Positions 16,839 through 24,941 of a stretch of 64,000 nt of DNA are shown piece by piece. The translations under genes were made by a program, and so were the position numbers. The notes beneath the pieces were generated by a model. It was given only the letters and a program-made list of their open reading frames with translations, made no database searches and was not told where the DNA came from. Source of the stretch: Actinoplanes siamensis (GTDB taxonomy: Bacteria > Actinomycetota > Actinomycetes > Mycobacteriales > Micromonosporaceae); assembly GCF_016862395.1 (NCBI RefSeq), contig NZ_BOMW01000060.1, forward strand, positions 1-64,000, written 5' to 3'. The number at the start of each line of letters is the position of its first letter. Positions within the stretch are counted from its first letter, which is position 1.

Positions 16839-18086
16839 GTGGTCAGTGAACTCGCGGACAGCTACGACCCGCTCGGCGCGCACGCCGAAGATCCTTACCA
16901 GTTCTACGCCGAGGCGCGCCGCCGCGAGCCGGTGTTCTACTCGCCGCGGGTCGACGCCTGGGTGGTGACCCGGTTCGGTGATGTCGAGGCGGTGCTCAAG
17001 GACTGGACGGGTTTTTCCTCGGCCAACAGCCTGCGGCCCGTCCGGCAGCTGTACCCGGCGACGCTGACCGTGCTGGCCGAGGGGTTCCCGCAGCTGCCGG
17101 ATCATGTCACGTCCGACGGTGAGGCGCACCGCCGGCTGCGGTCGCCGTACACGAAGCATCTGACCGCACCCGGCCGGGTCAAAGGCCTGGAGCCGGGTGT
17201 CCGGGCGCGGGCCGAGGCCCTCGTGGACGGGTTCGCCGAGGCCGGGAGTGCCGACCTCATCGTGCGATTCGCGAAGCCGCTGCCGCTGCAGACGGCGGCC
17301 GCGATGTTCGGGTTCGCCCCGGACGACGTGCCGACCGTGCGGGACGGCAGCGAGTCGGCGTTCCGGCTGGGCAGCGTCGACCTGACCGAGGCCGACGAGG
17401 TGGCCGCCGCCCACGCCTTCGTCGCGTTCGAGCGGCTCGTCGCACGGTACGCGCACCGGCGGCGCACGGCCCCGAACGGCGACCTGATCAGTGACGTCAC
17501 GGCCGCGCTGGCCGACGGCGACGGGCCGCTGACGGCGGATCAGGAGGCGGAACTGGTCACTACCATCAGCAACAGCTTCGGCGCGGCGCACATCACCACC
17601 GCGGACCTGATCGGCAGCGCCCTGAAACTGCTGGTCGGGCATTGGGAGCAGTGGGAGTTGCTCACCCGCCGGCCGGAGCTGATCGCCGGGGCGGTCGAGG
17701 AGGTCCTACGGTTCGAGACGCCGATCCCCACCATGTTCCGCCGGGCCACCCGCGCCGCCACGATCGGTGGCGTGGAGATTCCGCAGGGGTCGGACGTCCT
17801 GGTGGTGTTCGCGTCCGCGAACCGGGACGAGGAGCGCTACCCGGACGCCGAGCGCTTCGACGTGACCCGCAGGCCGGTCCGGCACTTCGCGTTCGGGGCC
17901 GGGGTGCATACCTGCGTGGGCGCGGCGTCGGCGCGGGCCCAGGCGCGCGTGGCGTTGCAGGTGCTCACCGAGCGGCTGCCGGGGCTGAGCCCGGCGCCGG
18001 GCAGGGCGGTGCCGATCCGCCGCTCGATCAGCGTGCGCGGGCCGCTCCGGCTCGACCTGAACTGGACGACCCGCGAAAATCCATAG
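16839..18086 (+). CDS. cytochrome P450
   Basis: This 415-residue soluble bacterial P450 has the I-helix oxygen-binding region GAAHITT (248-254), the ExxR pair E288/R291 and the heme-binding loop FAFGAGVHTCVG with axial Cys359. It is class I and needs a ferredoxin and reductase, not encoded nearby. GTG start with GAGGAG about 10 bp before it. Only 22 bp separate it from the importer genes, so it probably acts on the imported compound. Confidence 0.93.
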   Translation: MVSELADSYDPLGAHAEDPYQFYAEARRREPVFYSPRVDAWVVTRFGDVEAVLKDWTGFSSANSLRPVRQLYPATLTVLAEGFPQLPDHVTSDGEAHRRLRSPYTKHLTAPGRVKGLEPGVRARAEALVDGFAEAGSADLIVRFAKPLPLQTAAAMFGFAPDDVPTVRDGSESAFRLGSVDLTEADEVAAAHAFVAFERLVARYAHRRRTAPNGDLISDVTAALADGDGPLTADQEAELVTTISNSFGAAHITTADLIGSALKLLVGHWEQWELLTRRPELIAGAVEEVLRFETPIPTMFRRATRAATIGGVEIPQGSDVLVVFASANRDEERYPDAERFDVTRRPVRHFAFGAGVHTCVGAASARAQARVALQVLTERLPGLSPAPGRAVPIRRSISVRGPLRLDLNWTTRENP

Positions 18087-18108
18087 TGGACTTACCGAAT
18101 CGACGTCT

Positions 18109-19203
18109 ATGAGTTTAACTGAGGCCGTGAGGAAAGCACTGGCAGTGATCACCGTCGGCGCCGCGGTCGCCGCGCTTGCCGCATGTGTCAGCAACGACGA
18201 GACCGCCACCCCGGCATCCACCGCGGCCCCCGGCGGCAGCACCGGCACCCTGCTGCCCGGTGAACCGGACGTCAACGGTGACGGCAAAGTGATCATCGGG
18301 GTGCTCAGCCCCGGCGACATCAACGACAACGGCTACTACCAGAGTTTCGTGGTCAAGGCCGAGGCATTCGCCCAGGCCCAGGGCTGGACGGTCATCAAAC
18401 GCGGAAGCGTGCCGGTCTCCGAGGCACTCACCGCCGCCCGGGCCCTCTGCCAGCAGAAGGCCGACATGGTCGCGATCGGCGCCAGCGAGCTGAAGGACGC
18501 CATCCCGGCGTCCGAGGAGGGCGTCTGCGCGAAGACCGCCTGGTATGTGCCATCCTCCGCCAACGTCCCGCAGACCCCCAGGATCATGCTGTCCAGCGAC
18601 GACCCGAACCAGTCGATGCTGGTCGCCGGATATGCCGCCGGCCTGCTCATGCAGGCACGGAACACCACCAAGGCGGGCTTCGTCACCGGCCCGGAGGCCG
18701 ACTTCACGAAGATCGCCTCGACAGCGTTCCTGGCCGGCATCCGCGAGCTCGTCCCGGGCGCCACGCTGGTCACCACGTATACCGGCGACTTCGACGACTC
18801 CGGCAAGGCCCGCGAGGCGACGCAGGCGCAGCTCAGCCAGGGGGTCGGGGCGATCTACCCGTACCTAGGGGGCGCGACCGACGCCGCGACCGCGCTGGCC
18901 AACTCCGCCAAGGCGGTCACACTGACGCCCGGAACCGACCGGTGCGCCTCCACCAGCCCCGCCTTCGACGTCTCGGTGCTGTTCGATCCCGGCGACTATT
19001 TCGCCGCGGCGCTGCAACTGTACGCCGCGGGCAAGCTGGAGATGGGCATCACCAAGACATGGCAGCTGGGGGTGGACCCGTATCCGACCGTGAAGCTCTG
19101 CAAGGGCACCCCTGAGCAGAACGCCAAACTGTCGGCCTTCATCGCCGACATCGGCGGCGGCAAGATCGACCCGGTGGCCGAGGTGCGTAAGCTTGGCTCC
19201 TGA
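18109..19203 (+). CDS. BMP-family substrate-binding lipoprotein
   Basis: This 364-residue lipoprotein has a signal ending in the lipobox ALAAC (Cys at about residue 26) followed by a flexible Thr/Ser/Gly linker and a BMP (PnrA/Med-like) periplasmic-binding fold, with GVLSPGDINDNGYYQS at the start of the domain. BMP proteins bind nucleosides or related purine compounds. It heads a four-gene ABC importer and is likely the specificity component. Confidence 0.9.
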   Translation: MSLTEAVRKALAVITVGAAVAALAACVSNDETATPASTAAPGGSTGTLLPGEPDVNGDGKVIIGVLSPGDINDNGYYQSFVVKAEAFAQAQGWTVIKRGSVPVSEALTAARALCQQKADMVAIGASELKDAIPASEEGVCAKTAWYVPSSANVPQTPRIMLSSDDPNQSMLVAGYAAGLLMQARNTTKAGFVTGPEADFTKIASTAFLAGIRELVPGATLVTTYTGDFDDSGKAREATQAQLSQGVGAIYPYLGGATDAATALANSAKAVTLTPGTDRCASTSPAFDVSVLFDPGDYFAAALQLYAAGKLEMGITKTWQLGVDPYPTVKLCKGTPEQNAKLSAFIADIGGGKIDPVAEVRKLGS

Positions 19204-20704
19204 GCCCGCTGTGCGCCTGCGTGGGATCACCAAAAGGTACGGCGCCGTGGTGGCCTGCGACGGCGTAGACCTGACCCTCGAGCGCGGCGAGATCCACGGC
19301 CTGCTCGGCGAGAACGGCGCCGGCAAATCGACCCTGATGCGCATCCTGCTCGGGCTCGAGACGCAGGACTCCGGCGCCATCGATCGTGACGGTCGTGCCG
19401 TCACGATCGCAGGACCGAGGGAGGCGGCGGCTCTCGGCATCAGCATGGTGCATCAGCACTTCAGCCTCGTCGACCCGTTGACGGTGTGGGAGAACGTCGC
19501 GCTCGGCCGATCCGGGCCGGTCCGGCGCGCGGCCGAGCGGGCCGGGGTGCGTGCCGCGGCGCAGCGCTACGGGCTCGCGATCGACCCGGACGCCCGCGTC
19601 GGCACGCTGTCGGCAGGCGAGCGGCAACGCGTGGAGCTGCTCAAATGTTTGCGACGCGATCCGACCGTATTGATCATGGATGAACCCACCTCCGTGCTGA
19701 CGCGGTCCGAGTCAGCCGAGTTGTTCACCGTGCTGCGCCGGGTCGTCGCGGCCGAACATCGCGCCGTCGTCCTGATCAGCCACAAACTCGCCGAGATCAC
19801 CACAGCGACCGATCGGGTGACCGTCATGCGCGCCGGGAGGGTCGTCCTGCGCCGGGCGACGACCGCCACGACCGAGGCCGAACTGGCCCGGGAGATGGTG
19901 GGCCGCGAGGTAACGCTCGGCGCGGCGGTCGGTGTGCTTCCGCACGCCACCGCCCCGGCGTCCCCGGCGGCGTCGGCGCAGACAGCACTGCGGCTTCGCG
20001 GGCTGACCGCGCGGCCCGGCCTGGACGACCTGTGCCTGACCGTCCACGCGGGGGAGATCGTCGGGCTCTACGGCGCCGAGGGCAACGGCCAGAAGTCACT
20101 GGGCGACGTCCTCAGCGGGCTGACCGTCCCGGACGCCGGCACGGTGGAGGTGGCCGGTGCCTCTGTCGACCTGCGCCGGCCCGGGGCGCTGTCCGCCGCG
20201 GGCCTCGGCATCGTGCCCGAGGACCGGCACCACGCCGGCGTCGTGCTCGACCTGAGCGTCGCGGAGAACCTCGTCATGACCCGGCTCGGCGACGTCAGCG
20301 GCCGCGTGTTCATCGACCGGCGGCGCCTGCGTCGGCGGGCACGAGCGCTCGCCGACGAGTACGGCATCACCGCCGCCTCGCTGGACTCGCCGCTGCGCGA
20401 CCTCTCCGGCGGCAACCAACAGCGTGTGGTGTTGGCGCGCGAGCTTTCCGGCCGGCCTCGGGTGCTGGTCGCCGCCCAACCCTCCCGTGGCCTCGACGTC
20501 GGCGCCGTCGAGGACCTGTACGCACGCCTGCGCCGCTGCGCAAGCGACGGCATCGCCGTGTTACTGATCTCCACGGAGCTGGAGGAAATCCTGGCGCTCA
20601 CCACCCGGATAGCGACGATATTCCGTGGCCGGATCGTGGGTGAGCTGCCCACGGCGCAGGCCGACGGGGAGCGGCTCGCTCTGCTGACCGGCGGCGTGGC
20701 GTGA
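19193..20704 (+). CDS. ABC importer ATPase, two nucleotide-binding domains
   Basis: This 503-residue protein carries two ATPase domains, as in nucleoside (NupO/YufO) and sugar importers. The first (about 1-245) has GENGAGKST, a signature variant TLSAGERQRVELLK and LIMDEPTS. The second (about 260-500) has the degenerate Walker A GAEGNGQKS, the signature LSGGNQQRV and AAQPSRGLD instead of a canonical Walker B, as usual for this class. Start uncertain: TTG at 19193 overlaps the lipoprotein stop, while GTG at 19211 is an alternative. Confidence 0.92.
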   Translation: MAPEPAVRLRGITKRYGAVVACDGVDLTLERGEIHGLLGENGAGKSTLMRILLGLETQDSGAIDRDGRAVTIAGPREAAALGISMVHQHFSLVDPLTVWENVALGRSGPVRRAAERAGVRAAAQRYGLAIDPDARVGTLSAGERQRVELLKCLRRDPTVLIMDEPTSVLTRSESAELFTVLRRVVAAEHRAVVLISHKLAEITTATDRVTVMRAGRVVLRRATTATTEAELAREMVGREVTLGAAVGVLPHATAPASPAASAQTALRLRGLTARPGLDDLCLTVHAGEIVGLYGAEGNGQKSLGDVLSGLTVPDAGTVEVAGASVDLRRPGALSAAGLGIVPEDRHHAGVVLDLSVAENLVMTRLGDVSGRVFIDRRRLRRRARALADEYGITAASLDSPLRDLSGGNQQRVVLARELSGRPRVLVAAQPSRGLDVGAVEDLYARLRRCASDGIAVLLISTELEEILALTTRIATIFRGRIVGELPTAQADGERLALLTGGVA

Positions 20705-21741
20705 CCCGTGCCGGCCCCTGGGTATCCGCCGCGATCGTCACCGCGGCATTGGTCCTGCCCGGCCTGCTCATCGCTGTCACCGGCGGATCTCCCTCCGCAG
20801 CGTTGCGGGCGCTGATCCAGGGCAGCCTCGGCGATGCGACGGCCGTCAGCCAGACCCTGCTGTACGCCGCGCCGCTCCTGCTCGTCGCCGTCGGCGCCTG
20901 TTGCAGCGCGCGGTCCGGCGTGTTCAACATCGGTCAGGAGGGCCAGGTGCTCATCGGGGCCCTCGCGGGCGCCGCCGCCGGACTGCGCCTGGCCGTGCCG
21001 GGACCCGCCCTGCTACTCGTCGTCCTGCTCGCCGCGGCGCTGGCGGCGGGGGCATGGGCGTGGCTCAGCGCACTCATGAACCGGCTGCGCGGGGTGGACA
21101 TCGCGGTGAGCACGCTGCTGATGACGTTCCTCGCGCAGCAGGTGGTCGCGTTCGCGGTCACGACGCCGTGGCTGTTGCAGGAGTCGCGGCTGGGCGAGGC
21201 GGCCGCGCTACCGCAGTCGAACAAGCTGCCCTCAGGTGCGCTGCTCGGCTCCCTCGGCGATCATCCAGGGCTGCAGCTGAACCTCGGGCTTGCGGTGGGC
21301 GTTGTCGTCGCGATGCTGGTGGCGGTGGCGCTGGACCGGACCCGGTGGGGATTCCGGCTGACGGTGGCGGGGCTCAACCCGGCGGCGGCGCGGCACGCCG
21401 GGATACCTGTCGCGGCCGTCGGCGGCATCGCCCTGGCCGTCTCCGGGGCCCTCGCCGGCATGGCCGGCGCCGTGTTGCTGGCCAGCCCACTGAGCACCAA
21501 CCGGCTGCAGCCCGACATCTCGATCGACATCGGCTGGGACGGCCTGCTCGTCGCGCTCGTCGCCCGCAACCGGCCGCTGCTCACGATCCCGGTCGCAGGG
21601 CTGTTCGCGGTGCTGCGCGCCGGTGGCAACTTCCTGGCCGCGACCGGTGTGCCACCGTACCTGGTCGACGTGGTGAAGGCGCTGCTCACGCTGGCGTTCG
21701 TCGCGCCCGCCGTCATGCGCCGCCGGTCGGTGGTCGCATGA
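20701..21741 (+). CDS. ABC importer permease (NupP-like)
   Basis: This 346-residue permease of the BPD_transp_2 type has about ten hydrophobic segments. GVFNIGQEGQVLIGALAG and AGLNPAAARHAGIP match nucleoside/BMP-system permeases. It starts within the ATPase stop (GTGA) and overlaps the second permease by 4 bp. Confidence 0.92.
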   Translation: MTRAGPWVSAAIVTAALVLPGLLIAVTGGSPSAALRALIQGSLGDATAVSQTLLYAAPLLLVAVGACCSARSGVFNIGQEGQVLIGALAGAAAGLRLAVPGPALLLVVLLAAALAAGAWAWLSALMNRLRGVDIAVSTLLMTFLAQQVVAFAVTTPWLLQESRLGEAAALPQSNKLPSGALLGSLGDHPGLQLNLGLAVGVVVAMLVAVALDRTRWGFRLTVAGLNPAAARHAGIPVAAVGGIALAVSGALAGMAGAVLLASPLSTNRLQPDISIDIGWDGLLVALVARNRPLLTIPVAGLFAVLRAGGNFLAATGVPPYLVDVVKALLTLAFVAPAVMRRRSVVA

Positions 21742-22652
21742 ACACCGTGGCCGGAGACCTGGAGACCATCCTGTCCAGCGGGATCCGGCTGGCCGCGCCG
21801 CTCGCGTTCGCGGCCTGTGGGGAGTACGTCGCCGAACGCGCTGGCACGCTGAACGTCTCCGTCGAGGCGATGATGCTCGGCGCGGCCTTCTGCTCGATCG
21901 CCGTCGCCGGTCTCACCGGCAGTGCCACAGCCGGCCTGCTCGTCGGCGTGTTGCTCGGCGCGCTCGTGGGCTCGGCGCACGGTGCCCTCTCGCACCGGTG
22001 GCACGTCAACAGCTTCGTCGTGGGTCTGCTGCTCAACGCGCTCGTGCTCGGGCTGACCAGCTATCTGGCCACCGTCGGCAATCCGAGCCGGCATCAGGTC
22101 GAACTGGTCAGCGTGCCGGGGCTGCGCGACCTGCCGGTGCTGGGCGCTCCACTGTTCGTCGAACGCTGGCCGGTCTACCTGCTCCTTGCGCTGGTGCCGC
22201 TGGCGTGGTGGCTGGTGGAACGCAGCCGCTGGGGGCTGGAACTGCGCGCCGCGGGCGAGAACCCGGAGGCGGCGCACATGACCGGAATCCGGGTCAACCT
22301 CCGGCGGCGGCAGGCGTTGCTGTGGTGTGGCGCCCTCGCGGGACTCGGCGGTGCCTACCTCGCGGTGGGTGAGGTGGGTTCCTTCAACCAGAACATGACC
22401 GCGGGCCGCGGCTACCTCGTCATCGCCGCGGTCATCTTCGGCGGGTGGCGCCTCGGGCGTACGCTCGCCGGCTGTGCCGTGTTCGGCCTCGCCGACGCGC
22501 TGCGCCTGGCCCTGCCCGCGCTCGGGCACACCGTCAACTCACAGCTGCTCATCTCGGCGCCGTATCTGCTCGCCCTTCTCGCGATGCTGCTGTTCACCAC
22601 CCGTCAGCGGCGGCCGGGAGCCCTGGCCCAGCCCTTTCGGCGTACTCCCTGA
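21738..22652 (+). CDS. ABC importer permease (NupQ-like)
   Basis: This 304-residue second permease has the family signature ERAGTLNVSVEAMMLGAAF and ELRAAGENPEAAHMTGI. It completes the lipoprotein-ATPase-permease-permease set. About eight hydrophobic segments are visible. ATG overlaps the preceding stop. Confidence 0.92.
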   Translation: MNTVAGDLETILSSGIRLAAPLAFAACGEYVAERAGTLNVSVEAMMLGAAFCSIAVAGLTGSATAGLLVGVLLGALVGSAHGALSHRWHVNSFVVGLLLNALVLGLTSYLATVGNPSRHQVELVSVPGLRDLPVLGAPLFVERWPVYLLLALVPLAWWLVERSRWGLELRAAGENPEAAHMTGIRVNLRRRQALLWCGALAGLGGAYLAVGEVGSFNQNMTAGRGYLVIAAVIFGGWRLGRTLAGCAVFGLADALRLALPALGHTVNSQLLISAPYLLALLAMLLFTTRQRRPGALAQPFRRTP

Positions 22653-22702
22653 CGGATACCTGTACGAGCGTCCTGGAGCACCCTGCCCGACCGCGGTACA
22701 CC

Positions 22703-22733
22703 CCTGAAGATCCTTGGTCGCTGACTTCTGCAC
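22703..22733 (+). repeat. direct repeat, left copy
   Basis: AGATCCTTGGTCGCTGAC followed by TTCTGCAC is nearly identical to 24698-24727 in the same orientation (one substitution and one 1-nt indel by eye). The two copies bracket the SDR and regulator genes. Confidence 0.8.
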
Positions 22734-22772
22734 AGGTGGGTCAGGTTTTCGGCTCGGCGGAGCGTGGGCATG

Positions 22773-22794
22773 CCCGCTGAGTATCGCAAGCGGG
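22773..22794. terminator. possible hairpin terminator
   Basis: CCCGCT and AGCGGG can pair with a 10-nt loop between the convergent permease and SDR genes. The stem is short, so this is tentative. Confidence 0.3.
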
Positions 22795-22875
22795 TTGCCT
22801 GACCAGCCACTTCAGGCGTGGCAGATCGGCCGCGGTACGAACGCCCAGGGGCTGGCCGGACGCGCCCGGAGCGGT

Positions 22876-23670
22876 CTACGCGGTCGTGGCGATCCCGCCG
22901 TCGACGGGGATGACGGCGCCCGTCAGGTATGCGCCGGCCCGGCTGGCGAGGAACACGGCGACACCCGCCATGTCATCGTCGCGGCCGATCCGGCGCAGCG
23001 GGGCCGACGCTGCGATCGCCTCGCCGAACTCTTCCAGGGTGGCCGCCATCATCGTCGACGGGAACGGTCCCGGCGCCACGGCGTTTACAGCGACGTGCTG
23101 GGGCCCCAGTTCCCTGGCGAGGTGTCTGGTGAGTTGATGCACTGCCGCCTTGCTGCTGGAGTACGAGTAGTTGGGCCGATGGGGGACGTGTAGGGCGGCG
23201 ATACTGCCGATGTTGATGATCCTGGCGGGATCGTCGGCGGTGCCCGCCCTGCGCAGGGCGGGCAGCAGCGCCTGGATCAGCCAGAACGGCGACTTCAGGT
23301 TCAGGTCGACGACCGTGTCCCATGCCTCGTCCGGAAACGTCTCCAGCGGCGCGTCCCAGAGGGCGCCCGCGTTGTTGACGAGGATGTCGAGACGCTCCGA
23401 ATCGGCGGTGACGAGATCGGACAGTCGCCGGCACTCGTCATGGCGCGACAGGTCGGCGGGGATGGCCCGCACGTCACCGAAGGTGGACAGCTGTTCCTGC
23501 GCTTGAGCGCACGCTTCTGCGTTGCGTGAGCTGATGACCACGCGCACGCCCGCCTGCAGAAGGCCACGCGCGATCATCATCCCGATGCCTCTGGTGCCAC
23601 CGGTGACGAGCGCGCGCTTTCCACTCAGATCGAAGAGTTCTGCATGCGTCGCGAATTGCTTGACTCGCAC
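22876..23670 (-). CDS. SDR-family oxidoreductase
   Basis: This 264-residue classical short-chain dehydrogenase has the nucleotide-binding TGGTRGIG, NNAG, catalytic Ser in INIGS, YSSSK (YxxxK) and the C-terminal VIPVDGG. It resembles RhlG/gluconate-type NADP-dependent reductases; the substrate is unknown. I chose GTG at 23670 because AGAAGG lies about 8 bp before it; longer starts exist in frame. It is divergent from the MmyB-type regulator, a common pairing in which the regulator controls the reductase gene. Confidence 0.88.
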   Translation of the reverse strand: MRVKQFATHAELFDLSGKRALVTGGTRGIGMMIARGLLQAGVRVVISSRNAEACAQAQEQLSTFGDVRAIPADLSRHDECRRLSDLVTADSERLDILVNNAGALWDAPLETFPDEAWDTVVDLNLKSPFWLIQALLPALRRAGTADDPARIINIGSIAALHVPHRPNYSYSSSKAAVHQLTRHLARELGPQHVAVNAVAPGPFPSTMMAATLEEFGEAIAASAPLRRIGRDDDMAGVAVFLASRAGAYLTGAVIPVDGGIATTA

Positions 23671-23738
23671 TTCTCGCCTTCTTCCCGGTGCCGGATGTGG
23701 TGCTGCCATCACAACCCACGGTGTGCGCGGGTAGGAGT

Positions 23739-23764
23739 TACCGCTCTTCGGGGTAATGGCGGTA
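23739..23764. promoter_or_regulatory. candidate operator between SDR and regulator genes
   Basis: TACCGC at 23739-23744 and GCGGTA at 23759-23764 are perfect inverted half-sites separated by 14 nt, with GGTAGGAG and ACCTCCC extending the rough symmetry. The position between divergent genes fits a site for the adjacent helix-turn-helix protein. Confidence 0.4.
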
Positions 23765-23801
23765 CCTCCCAGCGCACCGCCGCACGGCCTACGGTGATGA
23801 G

Positions 23802-24686
23802 GTGACCGACAGCCAGCGGCATGAGCGGGCCGACGAGGTGCGGGAGTTCCTCAGCACCCGTCGCGCCCGCATCACGCCCCAGCAGGCGGGGCTACCCGTC
23901 TTCGGTGGCAATCGACGAGTCATCGGGTTGCGGCGGGAGGAGGTGGCACTGCTGGCCGGGATGAGCATCGACTACTACATCCGCCTCGAGCGCGGGAACT
24001 TGGGCGGCGCCTCGGACTCGGTGCTGGATTCCTTGTCCCACGCGCTCCAACTCGACGACGCCGAACGCGCCCACCTCTACGACCTGGCTCGCGCGGTCAC
24101 CGCGTCCGAGCGTCGGCCTCCCCCCGCAACCGGGCGGATCCGGCCGGTGGTGCTGCGGATGCTCGACGCGATGGCTGGCTTGCCGGCCTACATCTGCAAT
24201 GGGCGGTTGGACATCCTCGCTGCCAATTCCCTGGGCCAGGCTCTGTATGCCCCGGTCTGCGATTCCCCGTTGTTTGCGCAGCGTGGTCCGGTCAACACCG
24301 CGCGCTTCCTGTTCCTCGATCCCGGCTCCGTCGACTTCTGGCCCGAGCGGGAGAAGGCCGCCAACGACTTGGTCGCCTTCCTGCGCACCGAGACCGGCCG
24401 CTCCCCCCGGGACAAGGGCCTGACCGACCTGATCGGCGAGCTCTCCGCGCAGAGCGACGAGTTCGCGCGGCGTTGGGCCAGGCACGACGTGAGGTTCCAC
24501 CACTCCGGGGTGAAGCGACTCCGCCACCCGCTCGTCGGGGACCTGACCCTGTCCTACGAAGCCCTCGGCCTGCCCGCTGATCCCGGGCTCCGGATCACCG
24601 TGTACTCGCCCGAGCCCGGCTCACCCGGACGCCAGGCACTCGATCTTCTGGCCAGTTGGGTCGGCTCGACTGCACTCGAGCACTGA
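23802..24686 (+). CDS. MmyB-type helix-turn-helix regulator
   Basis: This 294-residue transcription factor has an XRE-like helix-turn-helix at about residues 36-92 (VIGLRREEVALLAGMSIDYYIRLERG) and a C-terminal MmyB PAS-like ligand-binding domain (about 110-290), which contains LPAYICNGRLDILAANSLGQAL and LDPGSVDFW. These two-domain regulators usually repress a divergent oxidoreductase gene and respond to a small molecule or fatty acid. GTG start. Confidence 0.9.
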   Translation: MTDSQRHERADEVREFLSTRRARITPQQAGLPVFGGNRRVIGLRREEVALLAGMSIDYYIRLERGNLGGASDSVLDSLSHALQLDDAERAHLYDLARAVTASERRPPPATGRIRPVVLRMLDAMAGLPAYICNGRLDILAANSLGQALYAPVCDSPLFAQRGPVNTARFLFLDPGSVDFWPEREKAANDLVAFLRTETGRSPRDKGLTDLIGELSAQSDEFARRWARHDVRFHHSGVKRLRHPLVGDLTLSYEALGLPADPGLRITVYSPEPGSPGRQALDLLASWVGSTALEH

Positions 24687-24697
24687 CAATCTCACCA

Positions 24698-24727
24698 CCT
24701 GGAGATCCTTGGTCGCTGACTCTGCAC
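24698..24727 (+). repeat. direct repeat, right copy
   Basis: This is the partner of 22703-22733. It begins 11 bp after the regulator stop codon. Confidence 0.8.
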
Positions 24728-24941
24728 GGTTCGGTGACAGGCCGGTTGACACCGACCTGGTAGGTCCGCTCCGCGTCGCAGGTCGGCGGCGCGGAGCGGA
24801 CCGGCGGCAGCGCTCCTGTTCCGCCCGTCGGCGTTCGCCGCGTGACCGGCCGAACGTCGCACGGCGCGAACGCCTCATCTGCGGGCCAGTCGTGCCCGAT
24901 ATAGCGGATGGACAATGACTTCCGGCAGAAGGACATATCTG

